From Lutjanus erythropterus (Eukaryota > Chordata > Actinopteri > Lutjaniformes > Lutjanidae), in assembly GCA_020091685.1 (NCBI GenBank), contig CM034607.1, forward strand, positions 27,012,145-27,076,144: a DNA stretch of 64,000 nt, given 5' to 3'. Made by a program: the position numbers and the translations under genes. Positions 10,951-25,394 of the stretch are shown here, in pieces. Numbering within the stretch: position 1 is the first letter of the stretch; every line of letters starts with the position of its first letter. The notes under the pieces were generated by a model. That model saw only the letters and a program-made list of their open reading frames with translations, was not told where the DNA came from and did no database searches.

Positions 10951-13900
10951 CACTACAGTGCGTAGAGCTGACCTGAAGCAGCTGATGCAGAGAGTGTGGA
11001 CTGATGTAGGAGGTGAGAGGAAAAAATACTGCTGAAGGAGATACAACCCACTTTCCTTAAGCAAAAATATAAAAAGCCTGACAAAATATTACTCAAGTGC
11101 TATAGGAAATAAAAAAAAAACATTTACTTTCAAATGTGGCATTAAAAAATATGATTTACTTTATTAAAACATTAAATGAAGGTAAACCTGACAAAAAGTC
11201 ACTGGATGCTTCATTTCTCCTCGATCAGGACAGCAGTGTCAGTGACTCAGCATTATTGCTCCACCATTGAAATGGAGGAGCCTCTATTTTTCATGGAAAG
11301 TGCTGCAGAGGGGACCTTGGACCTGAGAGGGACTCAGATGACAAAGCAGTTTTTAGGAAACCAAACTTTGCAATCTGAACTAGACTTGCAAGGATTAGGA
11401 TTGCTTAACTAGTCGACTCCAAAAAAAAAAAAAAATCATTGCTAACTATTATGATAATTACATGATTGTTTCAATTATAATTTTTCAAGCAAAAACGTCA
11501 AACATTTGCTCACACACGTGGTCCTGAGCTGAAACAAGATTTCAAACTGAAGCAGTTGTTGATCACTTGCAGCCCCAAGTGGCCGGTTAAGTCAGCTGTC
11601 AATGGTCGTATAAATCATCAGTCATCGCAACGTTGACCTTTGACCACAAAAATCACATCATCCTTGAGTCCAAGTGGACGTATGTATCAAGTTATGTTAC
11701 AATTAATTACCAGCTGAAATCCAACCAATATAGTTTTATTTAATGACCTATGAACTATTTTCATTACAGACCAGGAAATTTGAATTTAATCACTTAAGTT
11801 TAAATTTAACTGCCGTACTTTACATTAAACCACTTTATTTATAAAGCCACACAGACAATAGACTTAATAGACATTAAAAACAAAAACTGCCATAGAGCCA
11901 AGCTGACCTGAACTTTTTTTTTTAAATTAACAATTTACTCACCAACTGCACTTATTTTCTCACTCTACTCTGTTGTGTCACATGTCAATGGTGCAACTAA
12001 ACTACACACCCGTTAAATGATTGGCTGTTTCTGTGCCACTCATAGCATGCTCCTTTATCAAGGGATATGATGAGCCACAGTGTATTAGTTATGTGCTTTC
12101 ATGGCAGTTTGCATTTAATGTGTTGAAATGAGACTAAAAAGAAAAGTCTCTATTGCTAACAAGTACCACAGTTATTTGTACCTAATTGGAGCTGCTGCAA
12201 AATAAATTCCCACAAATTACCCCAAATTAAATTCATGTGTTAGGACTATGAGTCATGAGTTTGCCACCCCTAGGAATTGGTATTTGCACAACTGGTAATG
12301 ATACGTGATAAGAATCCAATTCTATGATCATTACAGGACACATAAGACATTAAAAAAGAATCCAATCCATTTACTTTTAAGTAATTAATACCAATATACC
12401 AAGAGTCAAAGATTTCACATTGTTTGACCCCTGACAGTAACATTTTAGAAGATGACAATCAAGGTTATGCTGACTTTGACTCAGCAGTCTCCTCAAGCCT
12501 CCAGTGACTGGCTGGAACAATGCTGATTGGTGCAAGTCAGCAAAACTGAACATGTTATTTTGCCCAAGTATGAATAGACTGACAGAGGGTGTATATGCAT
12601 CTACACTTAAGACTTTGACAAGAAGTGGAAAACATCAAACATGACCTACATGCATGCAGCTCAAACTGACAGGTCTATTTAAATAATTTAACTGAGAACA
12701 ATAATTTTACTAGTAAAAAGTTGCAACAATATTTATATGCTTATAAATGCATTAATGTACGTCAATTGACTACAACATCTTCATTACTGCACAGTAGCTT
12801 GTTTATGGTAAAATGAGATTCTATGACAAGGTTTTTGCAGACAGGAGAAAGATGTCTCTGAGGATTCAGGATCAGCACAAAAAATAAATAAATCAATAAA
12901 TAAATGAAAAAAGTGCAGTATTTTAAATAAATACGTAAGAAATCTGGCATGACAAAAACAGGTGTGACAACAGACTGGTGTAGATAATGAGAAAAGCCAG
13001 CTCAGCTACAGGTGAAATCCATGACTCACTGAAACATGCAACCAGAGAGCGTTGTCTAAATCTCACCAAAAGCACAGATCATCCACTTCACAATGCACTG
13101 AGTCAGCACTGACGCTTTGGAAATCGGCTTATACTTCATGAAATGGAGAAAGTAAATCAGCCTTTTGTATCCACGCTGATGAAGCTGTGGATTACTCACA
13201 ATGGATTTGAGGGTAACCTGTCTGTTCAGTGTACACATGGATGATTGTGTAGGTGTATGTGAGTTGTCTGGTTTCTATAAGACCTCTTTGTGTGTTTTTC
13301 TGTGTTCTGCAATTCTTTTGGTGTTTCTGGGATAAAGAGGAGACCCAATGTACCTACTACTATTAGGCTTCTTACATCCATTTCATGTGATCTGATTAAT
13401 CACACAGCTCAATAGGACAGATGCTCACGTGGTCCCATCATGAATCAGGGCCACATGTCGTCACTGGTTCAGGTTTCAGAGTCGATGCCATTTCCTGCTC
13501 AAGATTTGTCTTCCTCCTAATTAAGTGCTCAGTGGCCAGACTACTTAAAAGCAAAGCTTTTAAAAATTCATCACAATTCATTGAACACAGTTGTTATGTT
13601 ATCAGTACTGCATGTCTGAAAACTTTGATAGCTGCTTTTTATTGTAAAAGATAAATAGCTGAAATATTTCACATTTCCTGCAAATTGAGCACAGACGCTA
13701 AATTATGAAAACAGAATTTAGAAAGGTCCTTTAACAAAATAAGGCTCCTTTTGTGAAGTAAATCAGAAACACGAAACACGCATTACACTAAATGATCAGG
13801 GACAAATAAGGACATCTGTCTTAAAATTCCTCAGATACAAATAGGAAGTCATTTCGACCACATGAAGGTAAAAAGTTTGTTAAAAGGCAAACTCAGCTCT

Positions 13901-15514
13901 AGTTTCTTCAACTTTTACACGAGCCGTCTGGTTGAAAAGAACCTATTTTCTCTTCTAACACAGTGCTGCTGAATTCAACAGCCTGTCTCTGACCCTGCAC
14001 TCTCTCACACACTGATCCTTCATCTTGTACTTGTGCCCAGTAGACCTGCCAAATGATTACACTGTGCGTGAGAAAACTTGTACCAATGTAGAACACCTGT
14101 AAAGCAAATGACATTACACCATTGACATATTTTCAGCTCTGGGTTTACCACAGCTTTGCGCTACAGTCAAGAAATTATTCTGGAGGGCTGTAATGACCAC
14201 TTCTCTAATCAATACACAATCAATTAATGCTTGCCAGGCTGAAGATGGATCACAGATCCAGTTTCCACCAGCTACAGCAGCAGTAAGGAGGTGAACAGAG
14301 GTACAGTATCTGTGGGTGGGAGATGAGGAAAACCAATGATCAGCCCTTCAGATGATGACAACAGACTCTCAGATTTGAATATTAAGTTTAGGATAAATTC
14401 ACTTACCGTACAGAGAACAAAATGGAACATAGAGTCAACTCTGTTCAGTTATTCCTTTTTAATGCCCACTGCCCAAAAAAGCTCAGCCTATACTGAGACT
14501 GTTGCTGCCTCTGAAAGACAATTAGACAATAAAACATTCATCCTCTCCCAAATCACAGAGGTCCCTCCTTTTTAATCAAATATTTCACTTTGTTGTGACT
14601 CACAAAGGACTTTTATTCCCCATATTAAGGCTCTCAGACAGGACTTAATTCAAAGCCTTTGAGAAATCTCCGGAGACAGTCAGACAGTCAATGGCCCTAA
14701 CACCAAACTTAGCCATCTCAAGCTTAAAGTATTTTATTTGTAATTCTTGTTGGAGGAGGTAAATAACCTCAACAAACAATCTCAAAGGCCTCATCAAACC
14801 CTGATGGTGAAAAGGTTTGCCTGTGATCAAACTAATCACACATTTGACGTACATTTGGGGGCATTTAATTATGCTGTTTATCATATTCGCTAACCAGCCT
14901 GTTGCTCTTTGAATTCCTTGAACATGTCAGCATGTCTGTTGGTGAGAAACTTTGCCAAACTGGACGTGTTGGCTCCCTTCGTCTGCGTGGGTTTTTGATA
15001 TTTTGGGGGATAAATTAATTGTTATATTATTTGATTAATAATAATTTATCTTTAGAGTAGATATTAATTAGTCAGATTAGTCACCAAATCCCCCCCAAAA
15101 AACAAAAATTAATAATTAAAAAAAATAATCATGAGGTGTGGCCCTATGTAGAATATTTCTTTAAATTCAATTTAGATTTTGTTTTTAATGTTGGGATGCA
15201 ATGATGGGGTCTCTCACAGAAGACATTTTGACTTGTCATAGCAGGGACAGCAAAAGAGTATCCGATAACAGAACTGATGGATCTGCTCCAATTAGGTGTG
15301 GCCATAAGCCAGTGAGTCAGCACGCACAATACCATGGCACTGGAACTGGCACAATTAAATGAAATTAAATGTTATTAATTAAAAATGTTTTATTAGTCAA
15401 AATGCCCATTGAAAGATAATCATTAAGATGCCAAACTGCAAGTGGTGCGTTGTGGTACATCTCTGGTCTGATTTTCATTTAAATCAAGCCTGGTGGAGAA
15501 AATCACCATGTAAT
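10951..15514. other. Intronic DNA with old repeat fragments
   Basis: No exon is supported. At about 11625-11690 the minus strand carries CTTGAGTCCAAGTGGAC-type sequence and a GGTCAAAGGTCA motif, a fragment of the tandem family at 51675-52090. At 11430-11510 there is a hAT-like fragment (TTTTTCAAGCAAAAACGTCA). Short AAAT microsatellite sequence lies at 12882-12905. The rest is unremarkable AT-rich sequence. Confidence 0.5.
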
Positions 15515-15518
15515 TTAA

Positions 15519-15935
15519 AGGACCAATGTGAAGGGTTTAGTGGCATCTAGTGTGAGCTTGCAAATTGCAACCGACTTGCCTCACCCTTCCCTTCCAAGTA
15601 AATCAGCAAAGTGGAAAGATGAACAATGATGACATCGCGTAAAGCCGGTGTAATCTGGCAATATTTTGATCTAGAAAATGAAAATAAGGTCGTATGGATG
15701 TGGGAGAAAACACAAACAGCCATATAATCACTTGACCAGAGTAATGTTTAACTACATTCAACAGAGGCATGTGGATGCGTACCTCTGAGGAGAACACACG
15801 GCTGGTGCAGGCACTGCTAATGTTAGCCACGCTCAGCAACCCAATATGACATTGTTTTCTGAGGGTTTATTCAATTTTACACTAGTTGACTAGTTTCTGC
15901 TTGATCAACAGAGGAATCGTTTGGAACATCACAAT
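15519..15935. mobile_element. Mosaic of a TTAA-flanked MITE end and a hAT-like end
   Basis: At 15515-15518 TTAA precedes AGGACCAATGTGAAGGGTTT and TGGCATCTAG, the left end of the MITE family seen at 6124. From about 15700 the sequence changes to the family seen at 6640 and 35677 (ACTACATTCAACAGAGGCA, GCACTGCTAATGTTAGCCAC). It ends near a hAT-like terminus (GAGGAATCGTTTGGAACATC). The right end of the MITE is missing, so one element probably broke or replaced part of the other. Confidence 0.45.
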
Positions 15936-18900
15936 AGATGATGAAGCTAAACATAGGTAAAAGTAAGCATAAAACTATTATGTTCACATGCAACATAAAT
16001 GCTCTGTAGATTGTGATAAAATAATAAATAGTGCAAAGGAATTAATACTCAATCATGGCTGGATTGAGCTGCTCAAATAGTACAATAACACTAAAGCAAA
16101 TATCATATCAGACAAATGAACCTATTTCATCTCACAAATCCTCAGTCTTAAACTCTTGTCCTCTTAGATCGGTGCTTTGTGAAGGTACGTAAAGAGAATA
16201 CAGCTTGTAAAGACTGAGGAGTCTCAGTGCCGCAGAGGAAAAAAGAGCAAAGGGCTTCACACCACAGATATGTAGCCCCTGCTGATGACAGGCAGTAAAC
16301 ATTACGCACCAACTGGCAGGCCACACCTAAAACATCATCTTAATCAAGATGTCATATGCTATAATGTGTAATACTATGTCTACTTCTTTGCCAAGCATCT
16401 ATCTTCTCCACGAAGGTCCTAAAAAATACAATTCAAACTACAGCTAACTGCAGGTTTTTAAAACGTTACCGTACTTTTGCCACGTAAAAGAACAAACAAG
16501 TATTTCACTGACTTGAAGCACCTACGCTGATATGTGTTTACATATACAGGGATTATAGATATAACATTAAAATCATTATACAGAATTAGTGGTACTACTA
16601 AGTACTAAGTATCTTTTACTCAAGTAAAAGTACCAATACCACAGAGTAGAAATACTCTGTTACAAGTAAAAATACTGCATTCAGATTTTTACAGGAACAA
16701 AAGTATTAACATCAAAATATACTTAAAGTACTAATAGTAAGAACTCAAGGTCAGTTTCAAAATAATTAATTAATGTATGCATTATTTAAATGTTACAGCT
16801 GGTCAAGATGTGCTTATAAATAGTTTATATACTCCTAGGTACTTTGTGAATTTACCCTGGAAAACATCAACAACAATATGTCATGATTATAATTTTTATT
16901 ATTAATCTAAGCCTGTAAAGTAACTAGTAAATAAATGTACTGAAGTTAAAAGTACAATTATTCTAGAGCCGGACGATATTACTGGCCCATCACAGCTATA
17001 TCAGTATCTGGGTATATGCTGTCCAGTATGTACTGTCTTATTTTGCCTACAACCCAAAGATATTCGGTTTATTGTTATAGAGGATTAAAACCTTGTCAGA
17101 GAGAAGAGAAATACTTTACAGTGAGTAAATGTTCTAAGTTACTTTCCACCACAGTACAGACACTGATGCTAATAATCAGAGAGGAAGTTTGAGATATCTG
17201 ATATATCTGTAAATTATTATTAGACACTGCTAATAAAGGTCTGTTCCCAGAATCAGTTTCAAAAATAGCATTTTTCCAATAAATCCATCCATTCAATAAA
17301 TGCTATTGTTCAGGATAGAATTGGAATATTTGAGGGCAAAGAAAATGAGGTTTTGTTAAATGTCAGTGCGTGGCATAGTAAACCACCTGACTCCACACGC
17401 AGCTGAGTTGATGTTTCTGTTTCCATGCAGCTGTTCAGTACTATGGTGTCAAACCTCAGTCTGAAACACAGCCAAAGTCTCATCGTGTCCCTCTTAGTCA
17501 GAGGTGGAAGACCTGATACACCCTCTCCACCCCTCTCTGGGATGTGGTTCTTCCCACCATGGACTTCAGCCATTAGAAGCTGGAGCTGGACCAGCACACT
17601 CTGTGGTGAGGGGTGACAGGGTTTACTGGTGCAGCTGAAGAGCCAAACCAAGAGGAGGTGATACTGCGCTGTCTAGATTCATAAAAGAGATATTAAAGTC
17701 CAAGTGCAGTTGTTGCAGCCCATCTGCACACACATATACAAACAGACAACAAACCAGACAGGGAGTCCTGTGTCAGCAGCTAAAAATAATCTGTTTAATA
17801 TTGCCACTCCCTGCTTCTCTCACACATACCAATGGGCAAATTCAACAGTTTATCTAAGCAATAACACACAGCAACGTGTGCTGATCTACAAAAGGTGATA
17901 TTTCCTCCATTTAGTGTTTTTTTTCCAATACCAGGACACCTCAGAGTGCAATTTTCGCATGTTCCAAACAGACCGGTACTGAGGCGTGGAACTTTTTTTT
18001 TTTCACCCACATGGGAAAAATATAATTAGTAGCATATAATGATTGGAAAAAAGGTTAGAGGCTATTATAGGCTATTTTTGCAGCAGTCACTTTGGACTTG
18101 GAACAATGTGCATTTTTCAACTAGGGGTGAGCCATATGTAATTTGATATCACAGTAACAGTATCATGAATTACAATACAGTAATTTTTCTATGAATTCAA
18201 TTGAGAAATGGTTTAAAATAACCATACTTTGTAACATTTGATTGATTATCTTCTTTTTCTATTTGGAAATTCCATACCGACAAACTGCCTCACTAGTTAA
18301 AAACAATAAACTCAATTAGTAACAAGATCTTCTCCCTCATCTTCAGTTGGTTTGGATGCAATACCGCCACCAACTGTCACACGTCACGTGAGAAGGTGAT
18401 AAGTGTCTTACTGCTCAAGTCATGTTACCTTGTGAGGCAGCTGAGCATCGAAAGATCACGTGAGCCCTGATTTGCTACATATCCTGCCCCAAATATAGAG
18501 CAGACACATTATGGTCCTGCAGTGAAACACTACAACCAAATATCTAATGTCAAACATTACATATCACCTTATTACCCAAACTCATCCTCAATATCAGGAT
18601 ACTAATTTTTATTAAAGTGAGTCGGTAGTGAATTTAGCAGCACATAAAACCTGTGTGAGGCCAGCAGTGTTTCTGTGAGAACATCTATCTGTATGTTTTT
18701 TTAATTTAATGAGCAACAACAATAAAATACAGAGAAAAATAAGTTGGGTTTCTGTTTTTCTGTTTAGTTTTCATGCTCGCCCATTCTCGCCTTTGTGGCT
18801 TCTCCATTTTCTGTCTGGTGAGGTGATTAGGCATGGAGAACAATTATACTCAGCAACAATTGTGTACTGCCAATATGAAAGTGGTCTGTGGTGCAAAAAA

Positions 18901-19669
18901 AGATTGGAAACTCATGTATTAGTGCACAGGCACATGCAACATTCCAGAGGCAAAAAGAGACACTATTCAAAACATGACCTGTTTTTTTTTTAAATAAGTT
19001 TGTAATCAGCTTAATCCATAGTTTCACCAGAAGAGAGAATAAATGATAACATAGCATGAAGCAGACAGACTCTTGCTATGGCTAACAGCAGGTTAATGTA
19101 AGAAAACTGTAATTTAAATCAATGGTTACTGTTGTCCTGAACTATATTCGGGGTGTCCTGCTATTCAAATTTAACATACACCTGTCAGCCAATCGGGAAC
19201 CTGGACTTGGAAGTGTTGACACATTATTCCAAGATGTTTAATTCTCATTGTCTTATCATTTAAAAAGCCTAAATTTTAGCTATATTTGCTGTGCAACATA
19301 ATTACAGTTCTGTAAACAGTTCTTTAGCGTACAAGTAAAACAAAGTCCAAACATATTTGCTCCTTTTTAGCAGAACTTTTTTTTCTGAGGCACTTCTATA
19401 CGGAAGAAAGGGAACACTTAAGAGGAGGACACCAACACCGGAGGAATTCACAGAATGTGTCATGATGAAAAATGTACTCTGAGGCCCACTATCGTTGAGA
19501 TCTACTATTGTGAAAGAGAAACGGTCAGGGTGTCTGTTTGCCTTTTGTGTGGCACTGACAGAGATCCACTAAAGGCTGTTCTAGGGCCGGAAGCTGGAAG
19601 GACAACAAATCTATTCTGTTTGGATGGAGCTACTGATAACTATGACCTTTAAAAGAAGTGAATGAAGAA

Positions 19670-19670
<1 letters not shown>
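15936..19670. other. Intronic DNA, no gene seen
   Basis: No exon with supported splice sites. The minus-strand frame at 17310-17651 (113 codons) and its antisense partner have no recognisable domain. Common dispersed repeat sequence is present at 16590-16760 (separate entry). Confidence 0.5.
16590..16760. repeat. Dispersed 'TTACTCAAGTAAAAGTA' repeat
   Basis: The block contains TTTTACTCAAGTAAAAGTAC, then GTTACAAGTAAAAATACTGC and ACTTAAAGTACTAATAGTA. This AAGTAAAAGTA-rich repeat is frequent in teleost genomes; related sequence recurs near 22960-23000, 52700-52820, 59440-59550 and 60280-60470 here. No coding capacity. Confidence 0.55.

Positions 19671-19711
<41 letters not shown>
19671..19711. 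repeat. (ACG)n microsatellite
   Basis: An uninterrupted 41-bp run of the trinucleotide ACG/GAC. It is preceded by GAAGAAG and lies outside any supported reading frame, so a poly-Asp or poly-Arg coding role is not indicated. CpG-containing trinucleotide runs are uncommon and are potential methylation targets. Confidence 0.95.
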
Positions 19712-19744
19712 ACAATGACATTTTTAAATGAATGTGTATGAATA

Positions 19745-20010
19745 GTATTTTGTTAGATAGCAGTTCACACACCCTCAGTTTGAAGAGGCAGCAAGAGTTC
19801 TGGTGTGGACAGGTTCAGCAGCAAAACTTATTTTAGCTACCTTATAAAAAAGACCCACCTAGAATTATTGTTTTTGCCAAAGGAATCTGGTTTCTTAGGT
19901 GAGAGCAATATTTGGCTCATATAACATCAGTTTCCCCTTGAGAAAGGCTGTCTGACAGCAGTGAAAATATTCTAAATATAGGATACACTGATTTTTTGTT
20001 TTATTTTCTT
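19745..20010. mobile_element. Degenerate partial copy of the foldback element
   Basis: Diagnostic pieces of the 855-bp foldback family appear in order: CAGTTTGAAGAGGCAGCA, GTGTGGACAGG followed by CAGCAGCAAAAC, then GGCTGTCTGACAGCA and GTGAAAATATTCTAAATATA. The inter-arm spacing is shorter than in copies A and B, so this copy has internal deletions. Confidence 0.6.
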
Positions 20011-23000
20011 CCAACTTTCATCAACACCTGTGAGCTCATCATTTCTCGACTTTGAAAATCAGATGAAAGGGTGAGATAAAATCAATGTTAATGTTGTTAC
20101 AGATCCCCGGTTCATAGCTACTGCTAAAACGTGTGAGGGGCAGCACAGCTGGGTGTGGATACGTGGAAAAGGCAGTAGTGCTTCTCAAATTCAGGAACCC
20201 TGCTGAAAAATAGCCTACATGCCAGCCAACTCGCTACTGACATTCCTGGCATTAGTCTGGCTTACTGTAGCATGCCAGCATCAGGGTGTTAGCACTATTG
20301 TTCTAAAGCCCAGGACAAGTGAGAGGCCAGGAGCTCCATGTATCCTCATACTGTACACAGGTTAGGCTGAGAGATGAGGGTCAAGGAGAGACTGATGATT
20401 CCTACTGACTGGTTGTATTGAGGTAATTAATCAATACTCAAAATTGACATTTGGGCTACAGAACTCTTTAACACAATGATATGGAGCACATCATTACATC
20501 TATTTTTGTATTTTATAGCTTGACTGTGCAGAGGGCACTGGAGGGATAAAATGACAGTTTGTGTCTGACTGTATCCTGGAAACTGAAATCTCCCTGCGAC
20601 CAGACAGATTTCTCTGCTGGTGACATCATCCTCACAGGCAGATTACAAAGACATCCTTCATAGTGTCACTGCTATGGGTCAATATCTTACCAGGCTCACT
20701 GTGGATGCCATATCACATCTGTATCTGCAAACAGTGTGGGAAGGTAAACACTGACATCATACAGTTAAATCACATGAGGTTGACATGTGCACTAAGCAGG
20801 AAAAGAGAAGAGTAACACCGACCTGGTTATGTGGCCAGTGTTTTGTTTTTAATGCCAAATGCTTGTCTCAGGTTTTTTTGTTTTTTTTTCAAGTTTTAAA
20901 AACTTTGTTAACCTATTCAACTCCACAACAAAGTCCACGGCCGAATTTACTGTGTTGTTGCTGTAGCTTCCCGCTACAGCCTCTGAAAGTAAGGTTAAGT
21001 TAGGTTAAATCTTGACAAAGGAAAAACTTGCATGGCCATCTCCAAATGGGTCCCTTGACCTCTCACCTCAACATAGACGAATAAAAATGGGTTCTACGAC
21101 CACAAGTTCCACAAGTAGACAGGCCTACTTTGTACTAATCCCATGTCATTTTGGGCAAAAAAAAAACAAAAACATGCAGTTCTTTGAATTATATAAATTC
21201 TGTACGACTGGAAAGCTTGAGTGGATTCAATGAACTCAACTTAGTTCATATGTGATGATGTTAGTCCACATAGCAGCCATTTCATTGTAGTGAGGCCATT
21301 TTGAAACTTGACTGTATAAAATGACCTACTGTGACCTCTGCGATAATCACAGCAGCATGAAATTTCACAAACACAAACTAGAGACCCAGGGCATTCAGAA
21401 GATGCAAGGCTTTCCAAGGTGTTTTGACAATAAGGGGATCTCAGAGCAATTTCCAGGACAGAAGTGCTTGTCATCCAGTCCCAAAAAAACATCAAGTCTT
21501 ACAGAAATCTCTAAGGGTTTTTGATACCACATGACAGCATGAATTTTTCTATGGTGTTCCTCAGCTCTTGGTGACTTAATGTGGTTTCTTATAGATTTAT
21601 GATTAGAAAAACTACACACGGTGCTGAGCGTCAACTTAAATTAATATTTAGGTTCCCAGCTTTCAGGTGATGTACACCATGTCTATGTGGCATATACTGC
21701 TGACCTGCTATCTACCCTTAAAGATCCCCTAAACCCCACTAAAAATGATTTTGAAAAATGGTCTATAGCCGGGAGGGGTTAAAAGCAATGAAAATTTCCA
21801 AAAATAGAGGATTGAGCATAAAAGTTTATTGCTCACTTTTCTGAGGCTTTCAACCACATCTCTGGGGATGAGGAAAACCATGACATGAGGTTGAAATCTC
21901 TTCTGTTTCAGTTTGAGATTAAAATCACTGGGTAGAACGAATATTTTTTCGCAGTGTGGTTACATAATTAATGTCAGCTGTTATTGACTCCCCGGGTTTG
22001 GGAAGACACTAATCCTCTGCTCTAACACAAATCTCATCTCAATTACAGCAGCTCCACTCCGTGTCCGTGCTCTCCTGTCCCACCAGCAGACTCTGCCAGG
22101 CTGAGTTCACTTCACGGTGGTTCATGGTTGGGATTTGCTTTTCTCTGTAGACTTGACATTGTTCCACATAAGAAACCAGAGACACAGTAAAGACACCAAT
22201 TACATCTTGATGTCATTTATCATCAAAGGGGATTTTGACTCAGTGAAAGAATGTGAACTCATCTAATACTGCAAGATGAAGTGGCATGACCAATGGAGAC
22301 TCTGCTGGCAAACTGTTCTTAATGCAGGAACAGTTCCTTCTGGATCCAGAGGCGTTATAACTCACAGCTGACATGGTCATTATATCTTATAAGATGTAAA
22401 AGCTTCCTACCACTGACAGGCATAACAGCTTTTTAGGATTTTGGCTTCAGCTTCAGCGCAATGTTCAATATGTTTACTGGACCTCTTCCCAACCAGACTC
22501 AAGTATTACCGTAATTATGTCCATGGACTAATGTCAGATTATTTTCAGGGTTATTAGCTTCCAGTTTTGTATAATTTCACACCTCGTAGTTGATTATCTC
22601 TTGCTAATCATTCTAGTGTCATATACAATTGCACCACGTTTGCAGTTATATGAAAAGTTTATTAGCAGTGAATCAGCTTTTTGTGTAAGTCTTTGTGTAG
22701 TTCTCTAACTTGTTCCTCTAAAAATCCAAGAAATCCAAGAAATAATCAAATAAAGTATTTATCTGTTCCACAATTTCCAGCAGTCTCCTTATCATGTGAG
22801 TACTGAAACAAAGAATTAAGTTAAGTTGACTGAGAGAAAATTAACAAGAAGCAAACATTTACTGGTAATAATATCTGCTGCTGAGTATTTGCTGCTTTTG
22901 TTCTGTGAACTTGTGATCAGGTGTAGATGGTGGAAAGTAGATGGTAGATGACGGAAAGTAGATTTAATTGAGTAGTAAACAGATTTTTCAAATATCTGTA

Positions 23001-25076
23001 CTGTGCTAGAGTACTGATTAAATTTCTCTGAAGGTTCAAGTTGCTCATTACTTTGTGGCTTTGAAGTCAGCAGATGAATTTTCTTTTCTTGTCTAAAATG
23101 TTATAATACACACTGTGTTCGTCTCAACCAAAAAGAGAAAAAGAAATCATAGTGAACTACTCCTACGCTGTCAGTTAAGTTCAAAGTCCTTGCCGCATTT
23201 TTTTGAGCAGTTCAGTTTTGACTTGGCCGCGGTAATGATGGCTCCAGCAGATAGAGATGACGATTCTTCACCACCATGGCTGACCAGGGCCATTTCTTAA
23301 GCTCATGTTTGAGATTTTTGAAAAGAAGAATGGCTCATATTGCTTTGAATTTTTGCTTCTTCTTTGCTGCTTGAATTCTGTTTTATTTCACGGCATTATT
23401 TCTATACTACATATAAAGGGAGTAAATAATACTTTTTAAAGTAAACTTTCGCTATTCCTGCTCATCACGTTAATGCCATAAGAAAATAAAAATTAAGAGT
23501 CCCTAAAAACTGCACATAGCACAATATGACCATTTAAATGAACATTCTTCATGTATGAAACTTGAAAACTGTCCTTTAAAACCCTGGACCTGACAGCATA
23601 TAAACTAGGAAATAAAATGTTCAATAGCATAATTAAAAATTATATACTTTTTGAAGTTAAGCGCTATATCTATCTAGCCGTGCTCATCAAATAGTGAAAA
23701 ATAAATAAAATATAAAATATAAATATATATGCTGCCCTCTCCTGGCACATAATGTCTCTTCCAAGTAGTAGCTGTATTTTGATTTAGAGTTTCGACTGTT
23801 CGAGGTTACTGTAGCTGGTCAGTGTTAAATGTTGAAGCCAGAGTAATAGACTGAGTTAGTAACATGAACTCAGCAGTTATTCATTCAGAGAGGACCAGAG
23901 GAAATTTATGCCTCAAAAGTCTGAGCACACATATTGCTTTATGTTAAGCATAAAACAATGGATCTATTTGTTAAGATAATATAACCACGATCGTGATGCA
24001 AATTTACGTTAGTGTATCAATGGGAATTCCCATTATGTATCAGCATCAAGCTAACGGACCAAGTGTGAGGTATTAATTTAATATATACACAAATGTATCA
24101 ATAGATAGACAGATAGATGCATGCATACATACGTAGGTAGATTTTATAGACAGTCATTTGCTCATGTCCAGTTACTCATACACACACAAGCACACACATC
24201 CTGTTTTCAGCATACAATATGTTTCAGCTGCACATGTGAACAAACAGACCAAACAGGTCATCTTACAAACTCATGTGAAGTAGCAGACAGGTGAGAAGAT
24301 TCTGCTGTAGCAGGGAGTCCTGGGTAATCTACAGTACACTGAGCCGTCCTGTTGGCACAGCGCTGTGTGATCACATGTAGGTGTGAACATATGTGGAGAT
24401 AATATATGAGTATGTCCTCTGTCAGTGGAGGTCATCACACTGAGAGGCCCTAAAACAATACAAAAGTGAGCTATAACTGCATCTATGTGTCTCTTGTCCA
24501 GCGTTTCACAATTGCAGAATGAGGTTCAGAAGTGTTAAATTGACACATTTACATACTACTAAATAAAGAATATTGTCAAGCTCAGACAAGGCTGTCTTTC
24601 TGTGTCATTATCTCAAGGTTTTAATCTGCCAGAGACAATAACCTGACAATCAGAGAACACAGGGAAACCCTCAGGGAACAAGCTTTCTCTTGAAATAACT
24701 TCTCTGTTCATATGTGCAGACTAAATCTTATTCGATGACTGAAACTTTCCTCTGGACATACACACAGCCTGGCTCCCACCAGCAGGGCACAGGGACTAGA
24801 GAACTGATGGATGAAAGAAAAACTGCTGCTTAAAATCGCACGTCCACATTTTCCACAAATTAGGTCCAACAGCTACAGTCTGACTTACTGTATTTGTCAG
24901 ATGGGTTTTAAACTGCCATGAACTGTGGATTAATCTGTCAGAAAATTGCTGTTTCTTGTTCTGTGTGTTATACTAATGAGATCACGTCAGCAGGTGACTG
25001 ACAGCTTACAACAAGCCAACGGTAGACTTCGGAAATCTGGAGTCATTTCACTTAAAGAGTCCTTTTAAGGGTTTAA
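20011..25076. other. Intronic DNA, no gene seen
   Basis: No supported exon. The stretch holds low-complexity A/T-rich sequence near 23700-23730, a degenerate GATA/CATA-type microsatellite near 24095-24140 and, at 23732-23745, a CTCF-like core on the minus strand (CCAGGAGAGGGCAG). Open frames are all below 85 codons and unrecognised. Confidence 0.5.
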
Positions 25077-25354
25077 AGCACCAGTGTGTAAGATTTATGG
25101 GCATTAGCAGAATATGGAAGAAACTGAATATAACATTCATAAATCTGTTTTCATTAGTTTATAATATAAAATAAGAATCATTGAGTTTTCATCACTTGAT
25201 TTGCCATGTTTCTACAGTAGCCAAGAACAGACACACTAAATGTTGGCTAGTTATGGGCTTTCATGATTTTTTAAAGTTTCATGGCCATTGTAGGTTCTCC
25301 TACAAATCTGCAAACTCAACACTGGATGCCCCTAAAATCCTACACATTGGTCCT
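25077..25354. mobile_element. Complete TTAA-flanked piggyBac-like MITE
   Basis: Both ends are intact. TTAA (25073-25076) precedes AGCACCAGTGTGTAAGATTT, and the right end AAAATCCTACACATTGGTCCT is followed by TTAA (25355-25358). The terminal inverted repeats are about 20 bp and the element is about 278 bp, with no coding capacity. This is the cleanest copy of the family also seen at 6124, 15519, 37641, 50860 and 51020. Confidence 0.8.
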
Positions 25355-25394
25355 TTAAAATAAACACAGTCCACTGAAATATAAGTTAACACAC

